DNA of 64,000 nucleotides from Leptidea sinapis (taxonomy: Eukaryota; Arthropoda; Insecta; Lepidoptera; Pieridae). Under the pieces are notes generated by a model, which was given only the letters and a program-made list of their open reading frames with translations, was not told the DNA's origin and searched no databases. The translations under genes and the position numbers were made by a program. Positions 1 through 10,100 of the stretch are shown piece by piece (positions within the stretch are counted from its first letter, which is position 1; each line of letters starts with the position of its first letter). The stretch covers positions 13,206,001-13,270,000 of the forward strand of contig NC_066273.1 in the NCBI RefSeq assembly GCF_905404315.1. The letters are read 5' to 3'.

Positions 1-158
1 TGGTCGAGCATGGCCCAGCGCACGCACGCCTGGTAGATGTTGGAGTTGTACTCGAGCGAGGCCAAGGTGCCCACGCACGTGCCGCGGCTGCGCTCGTACC
101 CCGGCTCGTTGAAGTACGGCTCAGGCACCAGGATCAGCGACTGGATCGACACCAGCAC
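1..158 (-). CDS. Birc6: Birc6 exon: C-terminal part of UBC domain
   Basis: After an AG acceptor at 160-159 the minus strand reads VLVSIQSLILVPEPYFNEPG, then YERSRGT and later YQACVRWAMLD, before leaving the window. This is the helix after the active site in BIRC6-type UBC domains (family motif EPYFNEPGYERSRGT). The exon starts in phase 0. It is GC-rich, unlike its flanks. The protein should continue for roughly another hundred residues beyond position 1. Confidence 0.85.
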   Translation of the reverse strand, partial: MLVSIQSLILVPEPYFNEPGYERSRGTCVGTLASLEYNSNIYQACVRWAMLD

Positions 159-3100
159 CTGGACATACAAACATCATATCAAAATCACTTTATGGTACAT
201 TTAGTGCTCGACCGACGGTCAGAGCTGATATCGGTCGAGCCTAACGCGTATCATACGCGCTGACCATGTTGCGTAGTGCTCAGCTGACAGCAAACTTGAT
301 TGCGGGCCCGTGATCAGGACCTGCCAATGGAAACCAGTGAACAGCCTGCTGACAATCACACCACCTATATACATATATACAGGATGTAATCGTTAATTGT
401 GACCAGGCGATTATTCTGTAACTATGACAGAATAAAAAAAAATAACTGATTGCCTAATCAGTAAAATGACATCAATAACTTTTTTTTAAATCAAACGGGA
501 AATATCCAAAACACTTACACACATTTGGTATGGGATAAGTAGAAAGGTTTTAGTTTCCTTTTTTTAAGGTTAACGATAATACCCTGTATTTTCAACTCCT
601 AGGAGCTATAAAGTCGACTCCAATTCGGATTAACACACATACGAGTCCAGAGGGCATACCATCAACTTTTAATAAGCGATGCGATTCCGATGCAGTTCAG
701 TTTAGGTACCTAAACTGAATCACTAAAATTCGTACCATGAACTGCCTTTTACTGAATGGCGCTTAGATCGCTTATGAAGAATGAACGAAATAAATTTGTC
801 TGTGGTCCGCGGTGAGAGAAAGAGATGACGCTCTACAGTCGTTGCATAAGTTTGTTTCTCTTACTCGAACCATATGCGTTGCGTTTCGAAACCTAAAATG
901 ATATGATTTTAGAGGTTTTTTTTGCGTAGAAAATACTACAAATACATTTTAAAATTGCGCTTTATAACGTCAAATTATAAACCATTAAGCCCTTTTTTGT
1001 AGTTATTAAATATCAGTAATATAAATAAATATTGTTCTTTGAATTACTAATTAAATATTTGCTTAGCTGTTTTCGTAAAAATAACGAGTTATGAACGCAC
1101 CTCCATTGATGTTTGATTTGACAGCACGATAGAGTTCATTTTTTTTAATTCGTTCTTGCGAACAGGCTATAGCCCGGGCCCTTACTGCATCGTCTGTAAC
1201 CAAAAATGAAAATACAAAATTTTCATTTTTGGTCATCGCATCTTTCATCAATAAAATTTTCCATTTCTATATGTTTTCCCTATTTTTCAAAGTTATTAAC
1301 AACACGATGATTCACTTTCCTCTAAGTAGTAACTTTTTTCGAATCGCTCACTTTGACACATAAGCTATCCAGTTTATGTTGAAATATTACCTCATGTACG
1401 AATGAATGAACGAACTAAATCAGTTTGCGATTCACTTGATATATTTTTTGACATCCAATTGACATCACTGCGATTTAATCAGTTGATTTGGCGTCAGCCT
1501 AAATTAGATAGCTCTAATCAGGTCGTGGTACGAAATAGCAAAGCAGGTCATTTTAGGTTGTCAATTGAATCGCAATAAGAGTTCATTGCAGGCCCGCAGA
1601 GTCCGAATAGTGTTTGTCTCCTCACACAATCACTGAAGCAACAATGAAATATTTGTTTCGGGTTGCACTACTGATTGGTAGATTGTCGGTCGCACATGTT
1701 CAGATAGTGAGGATGATATTTTAGTTTGTCGCCTATGGGTTCTAGTGCAGAAATCGCATCAAACATCTCTTCAGACGTCACCAGACGGTGACCAGAGAGG
1801 CGAGAGTACCTTCATAATGTCCAGGCGGTCGGTGTCGGTGCGCACGAACACGGAGGAGGAGTACGAGAGCGGCAGGCTGGTGGCCAGGGTGGCCGCCTCC
1901 TGCGCCAGGCGCTTCATGCGCGCCGGGTGCGAGCGCTGGCCCGCCGCGCGCACCGTGCCCTCGAAGTGGTACGGCACCGTGAACTTGAACCCGCCCTCCC
2001 CGTCCTCCGATATCATCTCGAATGTTTCTGCGGCACCCGACAATATCAATAACAAGACACATCACACACGATAACGCATTTCTTTTATGAAAATAAGGGA
2101 CGGGACGAGGAAGACGTTCAGCTGATGGTAATTGATACGCCCTGCCCGTTACAATGCAGTGCCGCTCAGGATTCTTGAAAAACCCAAAATCTCCGAGCGG
2201 CACTACAATTGCGCTCGTCACCTTGAAACGTAAGATGTTAAGTCTCATTCCCCCAGGTATTTCACTGGCTAAGGCACCCTTCAGACCGAATCACAATAAT
2301 GCTTACTCATTACTGCTTCACAGCAGAAAAAGGCGCCGTTGTGGTTCCCATAATCTAGCCGGCATCCTGTGCAAAGGAGCCTCCCACTATGTATGAGAAT
2401 GTAGTGTTATAGTACTCACCAAACTGCATGGTGCGCATCAGTTCGATATACCTCGCCTCCCGACTCGCCCCGTATATGGACCGCGCTAGTCCCACATTGT
2501 CGGATTCGTTTTCTGAACGACACATTAACGCAGATGTTACCTGAAATCAGTATTCATATAATGCAATCTCCAACAGAATGCTAAGTTCACTCCAAAAGCC
2601 ATGCCCTCTACAGGGTATCATCCCGAGACCATGCTTGATTTATAAATAATATATAGGGTGTATGATACGAGCTATATATACGTACTTATATATTAACTTA
2701 TACATAACATCAAAATAAACATTCAAATTAACATCTTATTTAATGGCAGTAATGTTCGAAGTCACGAGCGAGTCGGACGCGAACTCGAGGCAAGAACATT
2801 TTGTATCAGCAGTTTAGTCATTATTTAGCAAAATGATATAAAACGTCGAGTTGGTTACACAATTTTATTAATTTAAATAAGTACTTATCTCAAATACGAC
2901 AGTCCATCAACATCTCATTTTAAGTTTGGATAATATGCTGTTATTTACAGTTTTCCACTGACCCCTATCATTGCGTGGCGTTGTATTCAAAGCGCGGTCG
3001 AAACACAACTGTATGAAAACTCTGCCTAATAGACGCGTTTATTGTAAGTCAATGTTGTAGCTGTATGATTTATAAATAGAGACGGGTTATCACAAAAGGA

Positions 3101-6100
3101 TTAGATACCTGAATGTCAGCTATGAGCGAAGCGAGTCCCTCATCCTCTTCCGATAAGTCAGAGTTACTCGATGTACTGAATCTTTGGCTATACGTCATCT
3201 TTCCAAATATGTTCTTTTTGCTCATTCTGTAACATGCAATCAAATGATGGTTGGTTGGAATGGTGGCACGACAAATCGATGTGATAGGCCTGATAGGTTA
3301 TGTGGTAGCCTGTCAAATCAAATCAAAATCACTATTCATATAGGTCAAAAGTTTTCTTTTCTTTTTATATCAACCGCCACTTCGAAAACGGTTGAGCTTT
3401 AATGAAAAGTCACAAGAAGCTCATTCCCACTCTTTTAAATCAACATTTACAGCTTCATCTTTTTACAAATCATTTACAGCAACAAATATACTCAAACGTC
3501 AAATACTCAACGCCTAACACAAGTCAAAAAAAGAAAATGTAAAGGATTACAGAAAATCAAGAGTTATTGAGTACAGTAGATGCATCAATCCACACACATC
3601 GTAAATAGATAAAGGTATTTTGCGAGCATTTTATTATGACAAAAGATATTATGGAGTTTGTTTATGTGAATTAGTGACAATTTTTGTTCACTTCAAATAA
3701 TACAGTATCATGACTGCTCCGGAAATAAATGGCACTCTGAGGGAGAAAAGAGCTTTAACAGTATTCCTTTTTTAGTTTTTTTTATTTCTTGTATATTTAT
3801 ATTAAGCGATAATTTTTTAATATCTTATCAATATATAAAATGGCAACATAAAAATCGTACCGTGATCAACCACGATCAGAAAGTGATGTTCCTGTCACAC
3901 TGCGACTTATTATAAGTTAGTATGTCTCACTAGTGTGTAATAACGCCAGCGCTCATACTCTAACACAGCAGTATAAAAGCTTTTTGATCATGGAATAGAA
4001 ATACGTACAAAAGCAGTAGAACCCCAGAGAAACACAAACATTTACTGCAACTAATGCTTTTCATTGTTTGTGTATTTAAAGTGCCGGCCCCACTGGGGGT
4101 CAGAGTTCCGATTTCTGCGTTCACTGTCACGCACACGTACAGCGCGATGTGGCGCGACATGTCCAGCACTACACACACACACACACTGGCCACTGGGGCC
4201 TACCTGAGCTTGGCCGCGTACGAGTTGGTGGTGCGGCTCATGCTGGCGAGCAGCGCGGGCAGCTTGCGCACGGCGGGCGCCAGGCGGCGGCAGCGGGCCG
4301 CGTGCAGCGCCCGCGCCGCGCGGAGCACGCACACGTACAGCGCGATGTGGCGCGACATGTCCAGCACTACACACACACACACACTGGCCACTGGGGCCTA
4401 CCTGAGCTTGGCCGCGTACGAGTTGGTGGTGCGGCTCATGCTGGCGAGCAGCGCGGGCAGCTTGCGCACGGCGGGCGCCAGGCGGCGGCAGCGGGCCGCG
4501 TGCAGCGCCCGCGCCGCGCGGAGCACGCACACGTACAGCGCGATGTGGCGCGACATGTCCAGCACTACACACACACACACACTGGCCACTGGGGCCTACC
4601 TGAGCTTGGCCGCGTACGAGTTGGTGGTGCGGCTCATGCTGGCGAGCAGCGCGGGCAGCTTGCGCACGGCGGGCGCCAGGCGGCGGCAGCGGGCCGCGTG
4701 CAGCGCCCGCGCCGCGCGGAGCACGCACACGTACAGCGCGATGTGGCGCGACATGTCCAGCACTACACACACACACACACTGGCCACTGGGGCCTACCTG
4801 AGCTTGGCCGCGTACGAGTTGGTGGTGCGGCTCATGCTGGCGAGCAGCGCGGGCAGCTTGCGCACGGCGGGCGCCAGGCGGCGGCAGCGGGCCGCGTGCA
4901 GCGCCCGCGCCGCGCGGAGCACGCACACGTACAGCGCGATGTGGCGCGACATGTCCAGCACTACACACACACACACACTGGCCACTGGGGCCTACCTGAG
5001 CTTGGCCGCGTACGAGTTGGTGGTGCGGCTCATGCTGGCGAGCAGCGCGGGCAGCTTGCGCACGGCGGGCGCCAGGCGGCGGCAGCGGGCCGCGTGCAGC
5101 GCCCGCGCCGCGCGGAGCACGCACACGTACAGCGCGATGTGGCGCGACATGTCCAGCACTACACACACACACACACTGGCCACTGGGGCCTACCTGAGCT
5201 TGGCCGCGTACGAGTTGGTGGTGCGGCTCATGCTGGCGAGCAGCGCGGGCAGCTTGCGCACGGCGGGCGCCAGGCGGCGGCAGCGGGCCGCGTGCAGCGC
5301 CCGCGCCGCGCGGAGCACGCACACGTACAGCGCGATGTGGCGCGACATGTCCAGCACTACACACACACACACACTGGCCACTGGGGCCTACCTGAGCTTG
5401 GCCGCGTACGAGTTGGTGGTGCGGCTCATGCTGGCGAGCAGCGCGGGCAGCTTGCGCACGGCGGGCGCCAGGCGGCGGCAGCGGGCCGCGTGCAGCGCCC
5501 GCGCCGCGCGGAGCACGCACACGTACAGCGCGATGTGGCGCGACATGTCCAGCACTACACACACACACACACTGGCCACTGGGGCCTACCTGAGCTTGGC
5601 CGCGTACGAGTTGGTGGTGCGGCTCATGCTGGCGAGCAGCGCGGGCAGCTTGCGCACGGCGGGCGCCAGGCGGCGGCAGCGGGCCGCGTGCAGCGCCCGC
5701 GCCGCGCGGAGCACGCACACGTACAGCGCGATGTGGCGCGACATGTCCAGCACTACACACACACACACACTGGCCACTGGGGCCTACCTGAGCTTGGCCG
5801 CGTACGAGTTGGTGGTGCGGCTCATGCTGGCGAGCAGCGCGGGCAGCTTGCGCACGGCGGGCGCCAGGCGGCGGCAGCGGGCCGCGTGCAGCGCCCGCGC
5901 CGCGCGGAGCACGCACACGTACAGCGCGATGTGGCGCGACATGTCCAGCACTACACACACACACACACTGGCCACTGGGGCCTACCTGAGCTTGGCCGCG
6001 TACGAGTTGGTGGTGCGGCTCATGCTGGCGAGCAGCGCGGGCAGCTTGCGCACGGCGGGCGCCAGGCGGCGGCAGCGGGCCGCGTGCAGCGCCCGCGCCG

Positions 6101-6218
6101 CGCGGAGCACGCACACGTACAGCGCGATGTGGCGCGACATGTCCAGCACTACACACACACACACACTGGCCACTGGGGCCTACCTGAGCTTGGCCGCGTA
6201 CGAGTTGGTGGTGCGGCT
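1..6218 (-). CDS. Birc6: BIRC6/Bruce-like ubiquitin ligase, 3' part (gene span, partial and abnormal)
   Basis: BIRC6 (Bruce/Apollon) is a very large cytoplasmic inhibitor-of-apoptosis protein whose C-terminal UBC domain acts as a hybrid E2-E3. On the minus strand, exons 3226-3109, 2540-2420, 2027-1810 and 158-1 join in frame. They read through the helical region before the UBC (LLASMSRTTNSYAAKLR, then REARYIELMRTMQF), the UBC N-terminus (ETFEMISEDGEGGFKF, SHPARMKRLAQE, RTDTDRLDIMK) and the UBC C-terminal part (VLVSIQSLILVPEPYFNEPG). These match the family as I know it. Abnormalities are a tenfold tandem copy of one upstream exon, no exon for the UBC core with the catalytic Cys, and no exons further 5' in the 834 bp before the next gene. 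It could be a rearranged pseudogene, a real locus with unusual structure, or partly an assembly error. Confidence 0.8.
159..1809 (-). other. Birc6 intron where the UBC catalytic exon should lie; nothing recognised
   Basis: AT-rich sequence with no recognisable exon on either strand. In BIRC6 the segment between LDIMK and VLVSIQ is about 80 residues and contains the catalytic cysteine and the HGRPEEKW-type motif. I searched this stretch by eye on the minus strand for those motifs and found none. Both flanking exon ends are phase 0, so skipping it would keep frame. Confidence 0.6.
1810..2027 (-). CDS. Birc6: Birc6 exon: N-terminal part of UBC domain
   Basis: The acceptor is GCAG at 2031-2028 and the donor is GTACTC from 1809. 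The exon is 218 bp, starting with two bases that complete a codon and ending in phase 0. It reads ETFEMISEDGEGGFKF, YHFEGTVRAAG, RSHPARMKRLAQEAATL, LPLSYSSSVFVR and TDTDRLDIMK. This is the first half of the BIRC6 UBC fold. It is strongly GC-rich, so all six frames are open for a while; other-frame ORFs here are shadows. Confidence 0.88.
2083..2392 (-). mobile_element. Interspersed repeat family B (SINE-like), near full length
   Basis: An approximately 310-bp copy lies within a Birc6 intron. Family B is recognised by internal repetition in this window. Its marks are TGGGAGGCTCCTTTGCAC, GATTATGGGTACCACAACGG, GTCTGAAGGGCGCCG, an arm pair around GCCGCTCAGGATTCTTG, and GGCGTATCAATTACCATC ending near TTATTTTCATAAAA. 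I do not know its formal name. Confidence 0.75.
2420..2540 (-). CDS. Birc6: Birc6 exon upstream of UBC domain
   Basis: The acceptor TTTCAG ends at 2541 and the donor GTGAGT starts at 2419. The exon is 121 bp, in phase 0 and out phase 1. It reads VTSALMCRSENESDNVGLAR, then SIYGASREARYIELMRTMQF, which joins directly to ETFEM of the next exon. This matches the family pattern EEKYVAVMKKLQFDTFEM. Confidence 0.85.
2541..3108. other. Birc6 intron, nothing recognised
   Basis: AT-rich intron between the 118-bp and 121-bp exons. No repeat family, RNA gene or further exon was identified. Confidence 0.5.
3109..3226 (-). CDS. Birc6: Birc6 exon, Ser-rich linker
   Basis: The acceptor GTTACAG ends at 3227 and the donor GTATCT starts at 3108. 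The exon is 118 bp. Its first base A completes AG|A (Arg) from the tandemly copied exon, then it reads MSKKNIFGKMTYSQRFSTSS and NSDLSEEDEGLASLIADIQ. The phase match with the KLR end of the upstream exon supports the order. Confidence 0.8.
3227..4127. other. Intergenic/intronic stretch left of the exon array
   Basis: AT-rich and without a recognised repeat family or exon. It is the intron between the exon array and the 118-bp Birc6 exon. Near 4081-4127 there is a short GC-richer piece (GTGCCGGCCCCACTGGGG) that resembles part of the array intron and may mark the array breakpoint. Confidence 0.45.
4128..6218 (-). repeat. Birc6: Tandem array of a 198-bp exon-plus-intron unit of Birc6 (about 10.6 copies)
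   Basis: Each 198-bp unit holds, on the minus strand, a (TG)n-TAG acceptor, a 163-bp exon and an AG|GTAGGC donor followed by only 35 bp before the next acceptor. Ten complete exons lie at 4204-4366, 4402-4564, 4600-4762, 4798-4960, 4996-5158, 5194-5356, 5392-5554, 5590-5752, 5788-5950 and 5986-6148. Partial units flank both ends, at 4128-4168 and 6184-6218. By eye the copies are identical, including the CA microsatellite. Because 198 is divisible by 3 and the unit is GC-rich, frames of about 700 codons run through it on both strands; these are artefacts of the repeat. The array may be very recent or an assembly product. Confidence 0.95.
4204..4366 (-). CDS. Birc6: Birc6 exon, most 3' of ten tandem copies
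   Basis: The exon starts with two bases completing a codon and ends with AG, which the next exon (3226) completes. It reads VLDMSRHIALYVCVLRAARA, LHAARCRRLAPAVRKL and PALLASMSRTTNSYAAKLR. The end resembles the LLAKMKTCVDTYTNRLR stretch of vertebrate BIRC6. At 163 bp, one copy keeps frame, while two or three in series would shift it. Confidence 0.75.
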
Positions 6219-7052
6219 GCGTTGTGATTAACAGTCTTAATTTGTTTTTGGGACCTACTACTGAATAAGTAGTAATTTATCTTTACCTAGATATGATGAA
6301 AATGTCAATGTCCGTTCACTTCGAAGAATTGATTTTTCTTATTATAATGTACCTTTACTTTGTCTTTTCATAGAAAGTGCCATATTGATATGTAGGATAC
6401 TGTTCTTTTAAGACTTCATGGTACCTGATTACTAAATTAAGTCTACTTCGTCTAACCTGTTTTTTTATGATGGTCACCCTTACATTTACAATAATTATAA
6501 ATGTCGAAAATACAGCAATTGAACAAGTTGCCAATTTGCCCAAGACATATTTCATAACAGCGAGTATTGACGGACATTGACGACCGATATAGCCGAATGG
6601 CTAGTGACCCTGACTACTAAGCTAGAGGTCCTGGGTTCGAATCCCGGTAGGTGCAATCATTTATATGATGAATAATGAATGTTTGTTTCCGAGTCATGGA
6701 TGTTTATTTGTATTTATGTATGTTTAAGTAAGTATATTATATTAAATATATCATTGACTTGCGCACATAGTACAGGCTATGCCAGTTTGGGGCAAGATAA
6801 TTTGTGTAAGAGTGTGTCAATATTATTATTATTATTGTAAACTAATGACGCCGTATGTAAAACGAAAAATAATGCGTTTTTGCCAAGGTATAATAATCAT
6901 TGTATTTTTGATATATTGTAAAAATATCTTGTACCTTTTGCATCATATTATTTTTAGTATTTTTAGTAAATAGTGATCAAGTTTGGATTTTGGTAACAAA
7001 CAAAACGTAACATAAATAAATATTTTGATATAAAAATGTTTTCACTTTTCAG
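6219..7052. other. Junction between truncated Birc6 and truncated papilin
   Basis: This stretch contains one tRNA-derived SINE and otherwise AT-rich sequence. Birc6 should continue 5' into it and papilin should have upstream exons before 7053, yet neither is visible. The last array unit breaks off inside the exon at 6218. Confidence 0.6.
6577..6850 (+). mobile_element. tRNA-derived SINE, family A
   Basis: The head has a pol III A-box-like TAGCCGAATGG and a B box GGTTCGAATCC, followed by TCCGAGTCATGGATGTTT and a tail with GGGCAAGATAATTTGTGTAA and an ATT microsatellite. Other copies are at 12738-12985, 32509-32757 and, interrupted, 52130-52830. It is too degenerate for a functional tRNA gene. 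Confidence 0.8.
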
Positions 7053-7176
7053 CCAGTTGGCTGTGACATGATGATTGGATCAAACGCTAAAGAAGACAAA
7101 TGCAGGCAATGCAGAGGTAACGGCACCCATTGTCACACCAGCACAGGAATCATCGACTCAAATGATCTCAGGAAAG
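7053..7176 (+). CDS. Ppn: Ppn exon 1 in window: end of ADAMTS Cys-rich domain, start of spacer
   Basis: The acceptor is CTTTTCAG and the donor GTAAAT. The exon enters in phase 0 and leaves in phase 1. It reads PVGCDMMIGSNAKEDKCRQC, RGNGTHCHTS and TGIIDSNDLRKG. The VGCD...EDKC.C.G.G..C pattern is the conserved end of the ADAMTS Cys-rich module, followed by the spacer start. Confidence 0.9.
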
Positions 7177-10100
7177 GTAAATTAAAATATTTTCTTCCGG
7201 CTACGGTATTCGCTGTTATTATCTACAGAGAAATTGTTCTCTTTATTCGTGCAGACATTATCTACAATTTAGTCACTAAGAGCGCGTATTCGATCTGCGA
7301 TGATAATTCCATGTTTTTGAGAGTCTTTCCAGAGCCTAAGTTAGAGTTTAAGTTTTAATTTAGGGAACTACAGAGTAAAATTATAATTTTTAATAACAGT
7401 TTTCTTAAACAGAAGGCAATTTCTTCGAAGCATTTCAATTTGCTATATTGATTTATTTTCAGCCTTTAATCCAGTGACACATAATTACATTACACACAAT
7501 AACAGAAAAATGGCATTTATATATTAACAAAGCAATATTAAAAAAATACAAAATCGATTCACTTTAACTTTTTTTTACCAGAATTTGAATAGAAATATAA
7601 CAAGAATATTTGTTGATGACACCAAATTATAGCTTCTATAATCTCTAGAATATCCGTAAACAACAACCCAATGAAAAGATGCAGCCATTTCACCTTCTGT
7701 AAAAAACAACCTATAGGGTTACCACGTTAACCAAGACTCGTGAATGAGAGTCACGGCTTGATCACTTGGCATTGTGTAGAGACGTCGCTTCATTGTCTTT
7801 ATCACGGGGAGCGTTCCGAAGAGCTGTTTCACCAGAAAACTGCTGCCGAATTCCACTTCGCACGACATGCCACAAATTACGATACCATCCCATCCATCTG
7901 GATGTGTTGCGTTCCTTCACAGTGTCATTTTCAAGGAACTGTCTTTCACGTAAAAATTGAAATTTAGTTTAATCTGAAACGGAGTGTTCCGAAGAGCCGT
8001 TTCACCTGATTCCTGCCGTCAAATTCCACCTTCGCATGATACGCCACAAGTTAGGATATCATCCCCATCATCAGGATGTGTGGCGGTCCTCCACAGTGGG
8101 GTTTTCAAGAAGCTTTCTTCCACGTACAACAAAGCTGTAGAATGAGCTCCCTTGTGCGGTGTTACCGGGACCATACGACATGGGTACCTTCAAAAAAGTT
8201 CGTACACCTCTCTTATACTAAAGTGGCAATGGGCTGGACACATTTCTCAACTAACAGCTAGGTCATAGGTTCTCAACGTGCGCGATAATGCCCCCTTGTG
8301 GGCGTTTGATACTTTCGAGGGGGCAGTAGAAGACCCAGAGAATATTAGGGGGCACTGAGATGGCGCAGATGGGGCGTGGGTAGATTAAAAAATATAGTCT
8401 AAAAAGGCAAAAAAATACACGAAAATACTCTAGAAAAAAACATATACTAAAAGTGGGCGGTGAGCAAAATAAGGTTGAGAAACTATGAGCTAGGTGGACT
8501 ATTTATACAGCACGTTAGGGACCTGTAAGAATGAGAAACGTGGGTAGACCTATAACGCATATAAGGTGCACCGCTGAAATTATACAAATTGGCGGAACTA
8601 ACTAGCTGGAAACAGTAAAAAATGGAAAGAAATTAATAAACGTACATAGTTTATAAGGCAAATTATTTTAACTAACATAACAGAAAACAAATCATATTTG
8701 TATACTTATCTAAGTAACATACATACTCACTTAAAAAATGTAAAAAATTAAATGTAAAATTAAAATAAGGGTTATTGTTATTTTTATTACTATTAATTCA
8801 ATATTTCCTTTTTATAAACCACAGGATATAACGACGTGCTCCTAATACCTGAAGGTGCCACAAGCATTGTGATTTATGAAGTAAGGGAGTCAAACAACTA
8901 CCTCGGTAAGAGTTTATATTTTTATTTTAATAATAAGTTCCAGTGGGAGGATTCTTGCACTGCATGTTGGTTAGGTGTATATTACAGTCACAATACGGTA
9001 ATAAAATAGTATTTAATGTTCATACTAGAGCGCCTGAATCAATGCACTCACACATACACACGATGTACACGACCGCTAAGCAATCTTTTACCAGTGGGAG
9101 GCTCCTTTGCACCGGATGCCGGCTAGATTATGGGTACCACAACGGCGCATATTTCTACTGTGAAGCAGTAATGTGTAAGCATTACTGTGTTTAGGGATGA
9201 AGGGCGCCGCCCGTAGCAAATAAAATAATTGTGCAAATGAGACTTGACAACTTATGTCTTAAGCGAATCACTACTGGCCTTCATTTTACATTCGTTTATT
9301 TATTGGCAACGTATTTTCTCTCAAATATAATGATATATTTATGTACAACTACAAATACCTTGTACAACTTCATTCTACGCCGATTTAGACTTGAGTTAGC
9401 GAAATAATTCATACTAAAATTCAAAGCTTCCGTGAAAAAAATAGTATATAATCTCATTGAATACTTCCAGCTATCAGAAGCAAGATCAAGGACAAATATT
9501 ATTTAAACGGCGGATACCGCATCGACTTTCCGAGGAGTATTGTGATAGCTGGTACCCTGTGGCACTACGAGCGTTCGCCCCAAGGGTTTGCTGCGCCAGA
9601 TAAGCTGACTACTCTCGGTCCCACCACAGAACCCTTGTATTTATCAGTAAGTTTAAATCTTTTATAGTGTAGGATAATATGGATAAACATTACGAGACTT
9701 TTATCTGTAAATAAATTTTCTGATATAGAAAAATGTTATTATTTTTGGTCCAAAGTCATCTAATACAGGAATAGGAGTACCAACTAGGATGGTCACTTGA
9801 TGGCAAAGTAAGTAAAAATTCTGTAGTACATCTTCGTAATAAACAGGCGACGTGGGTAGAGAGGGGCGCTGCGGTGTGGGCTTTATTATAAATTAACTAG
9901 CTGACCCAGTAAACATTGTATTGCCATATAAAGTAACAAAAAATTCAATATTTTAAATTTTTGTGGTATAAAAAAATAGATGACGACCGATATTCAGACC
10001 TAACAAATATATCGTACTACAATAATTAATAAAATCAATTGCCATCTTATAACCCCATTGCGGATCTGTGGATGGAACAGAATAATATAAAAAAAGTGAT

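Noticed and set aside
1745..2248. Other open frames overlapping the Birc6 UBC exon
   Set aside because: Shadow frames in a GC-rich exon. Only the frame with ETFEMISEDGEGG matches a family.
4051..6231. Open frames of about 700 codons on both strands through the 198-bp array
   Set aside because: The unit length is divisible by three and GC-rich, so any stop-free frame repeats. The minus-strand exon frame ends in a stop made by its own splice donor (AGG TAG). These are artefacts of the tandem repeat, not genes.
6580..6655. tRNA gene
   Set aside because: A and B boxes are present, but it is the head of a repeated SINE with a conserved non-tRNA tail.
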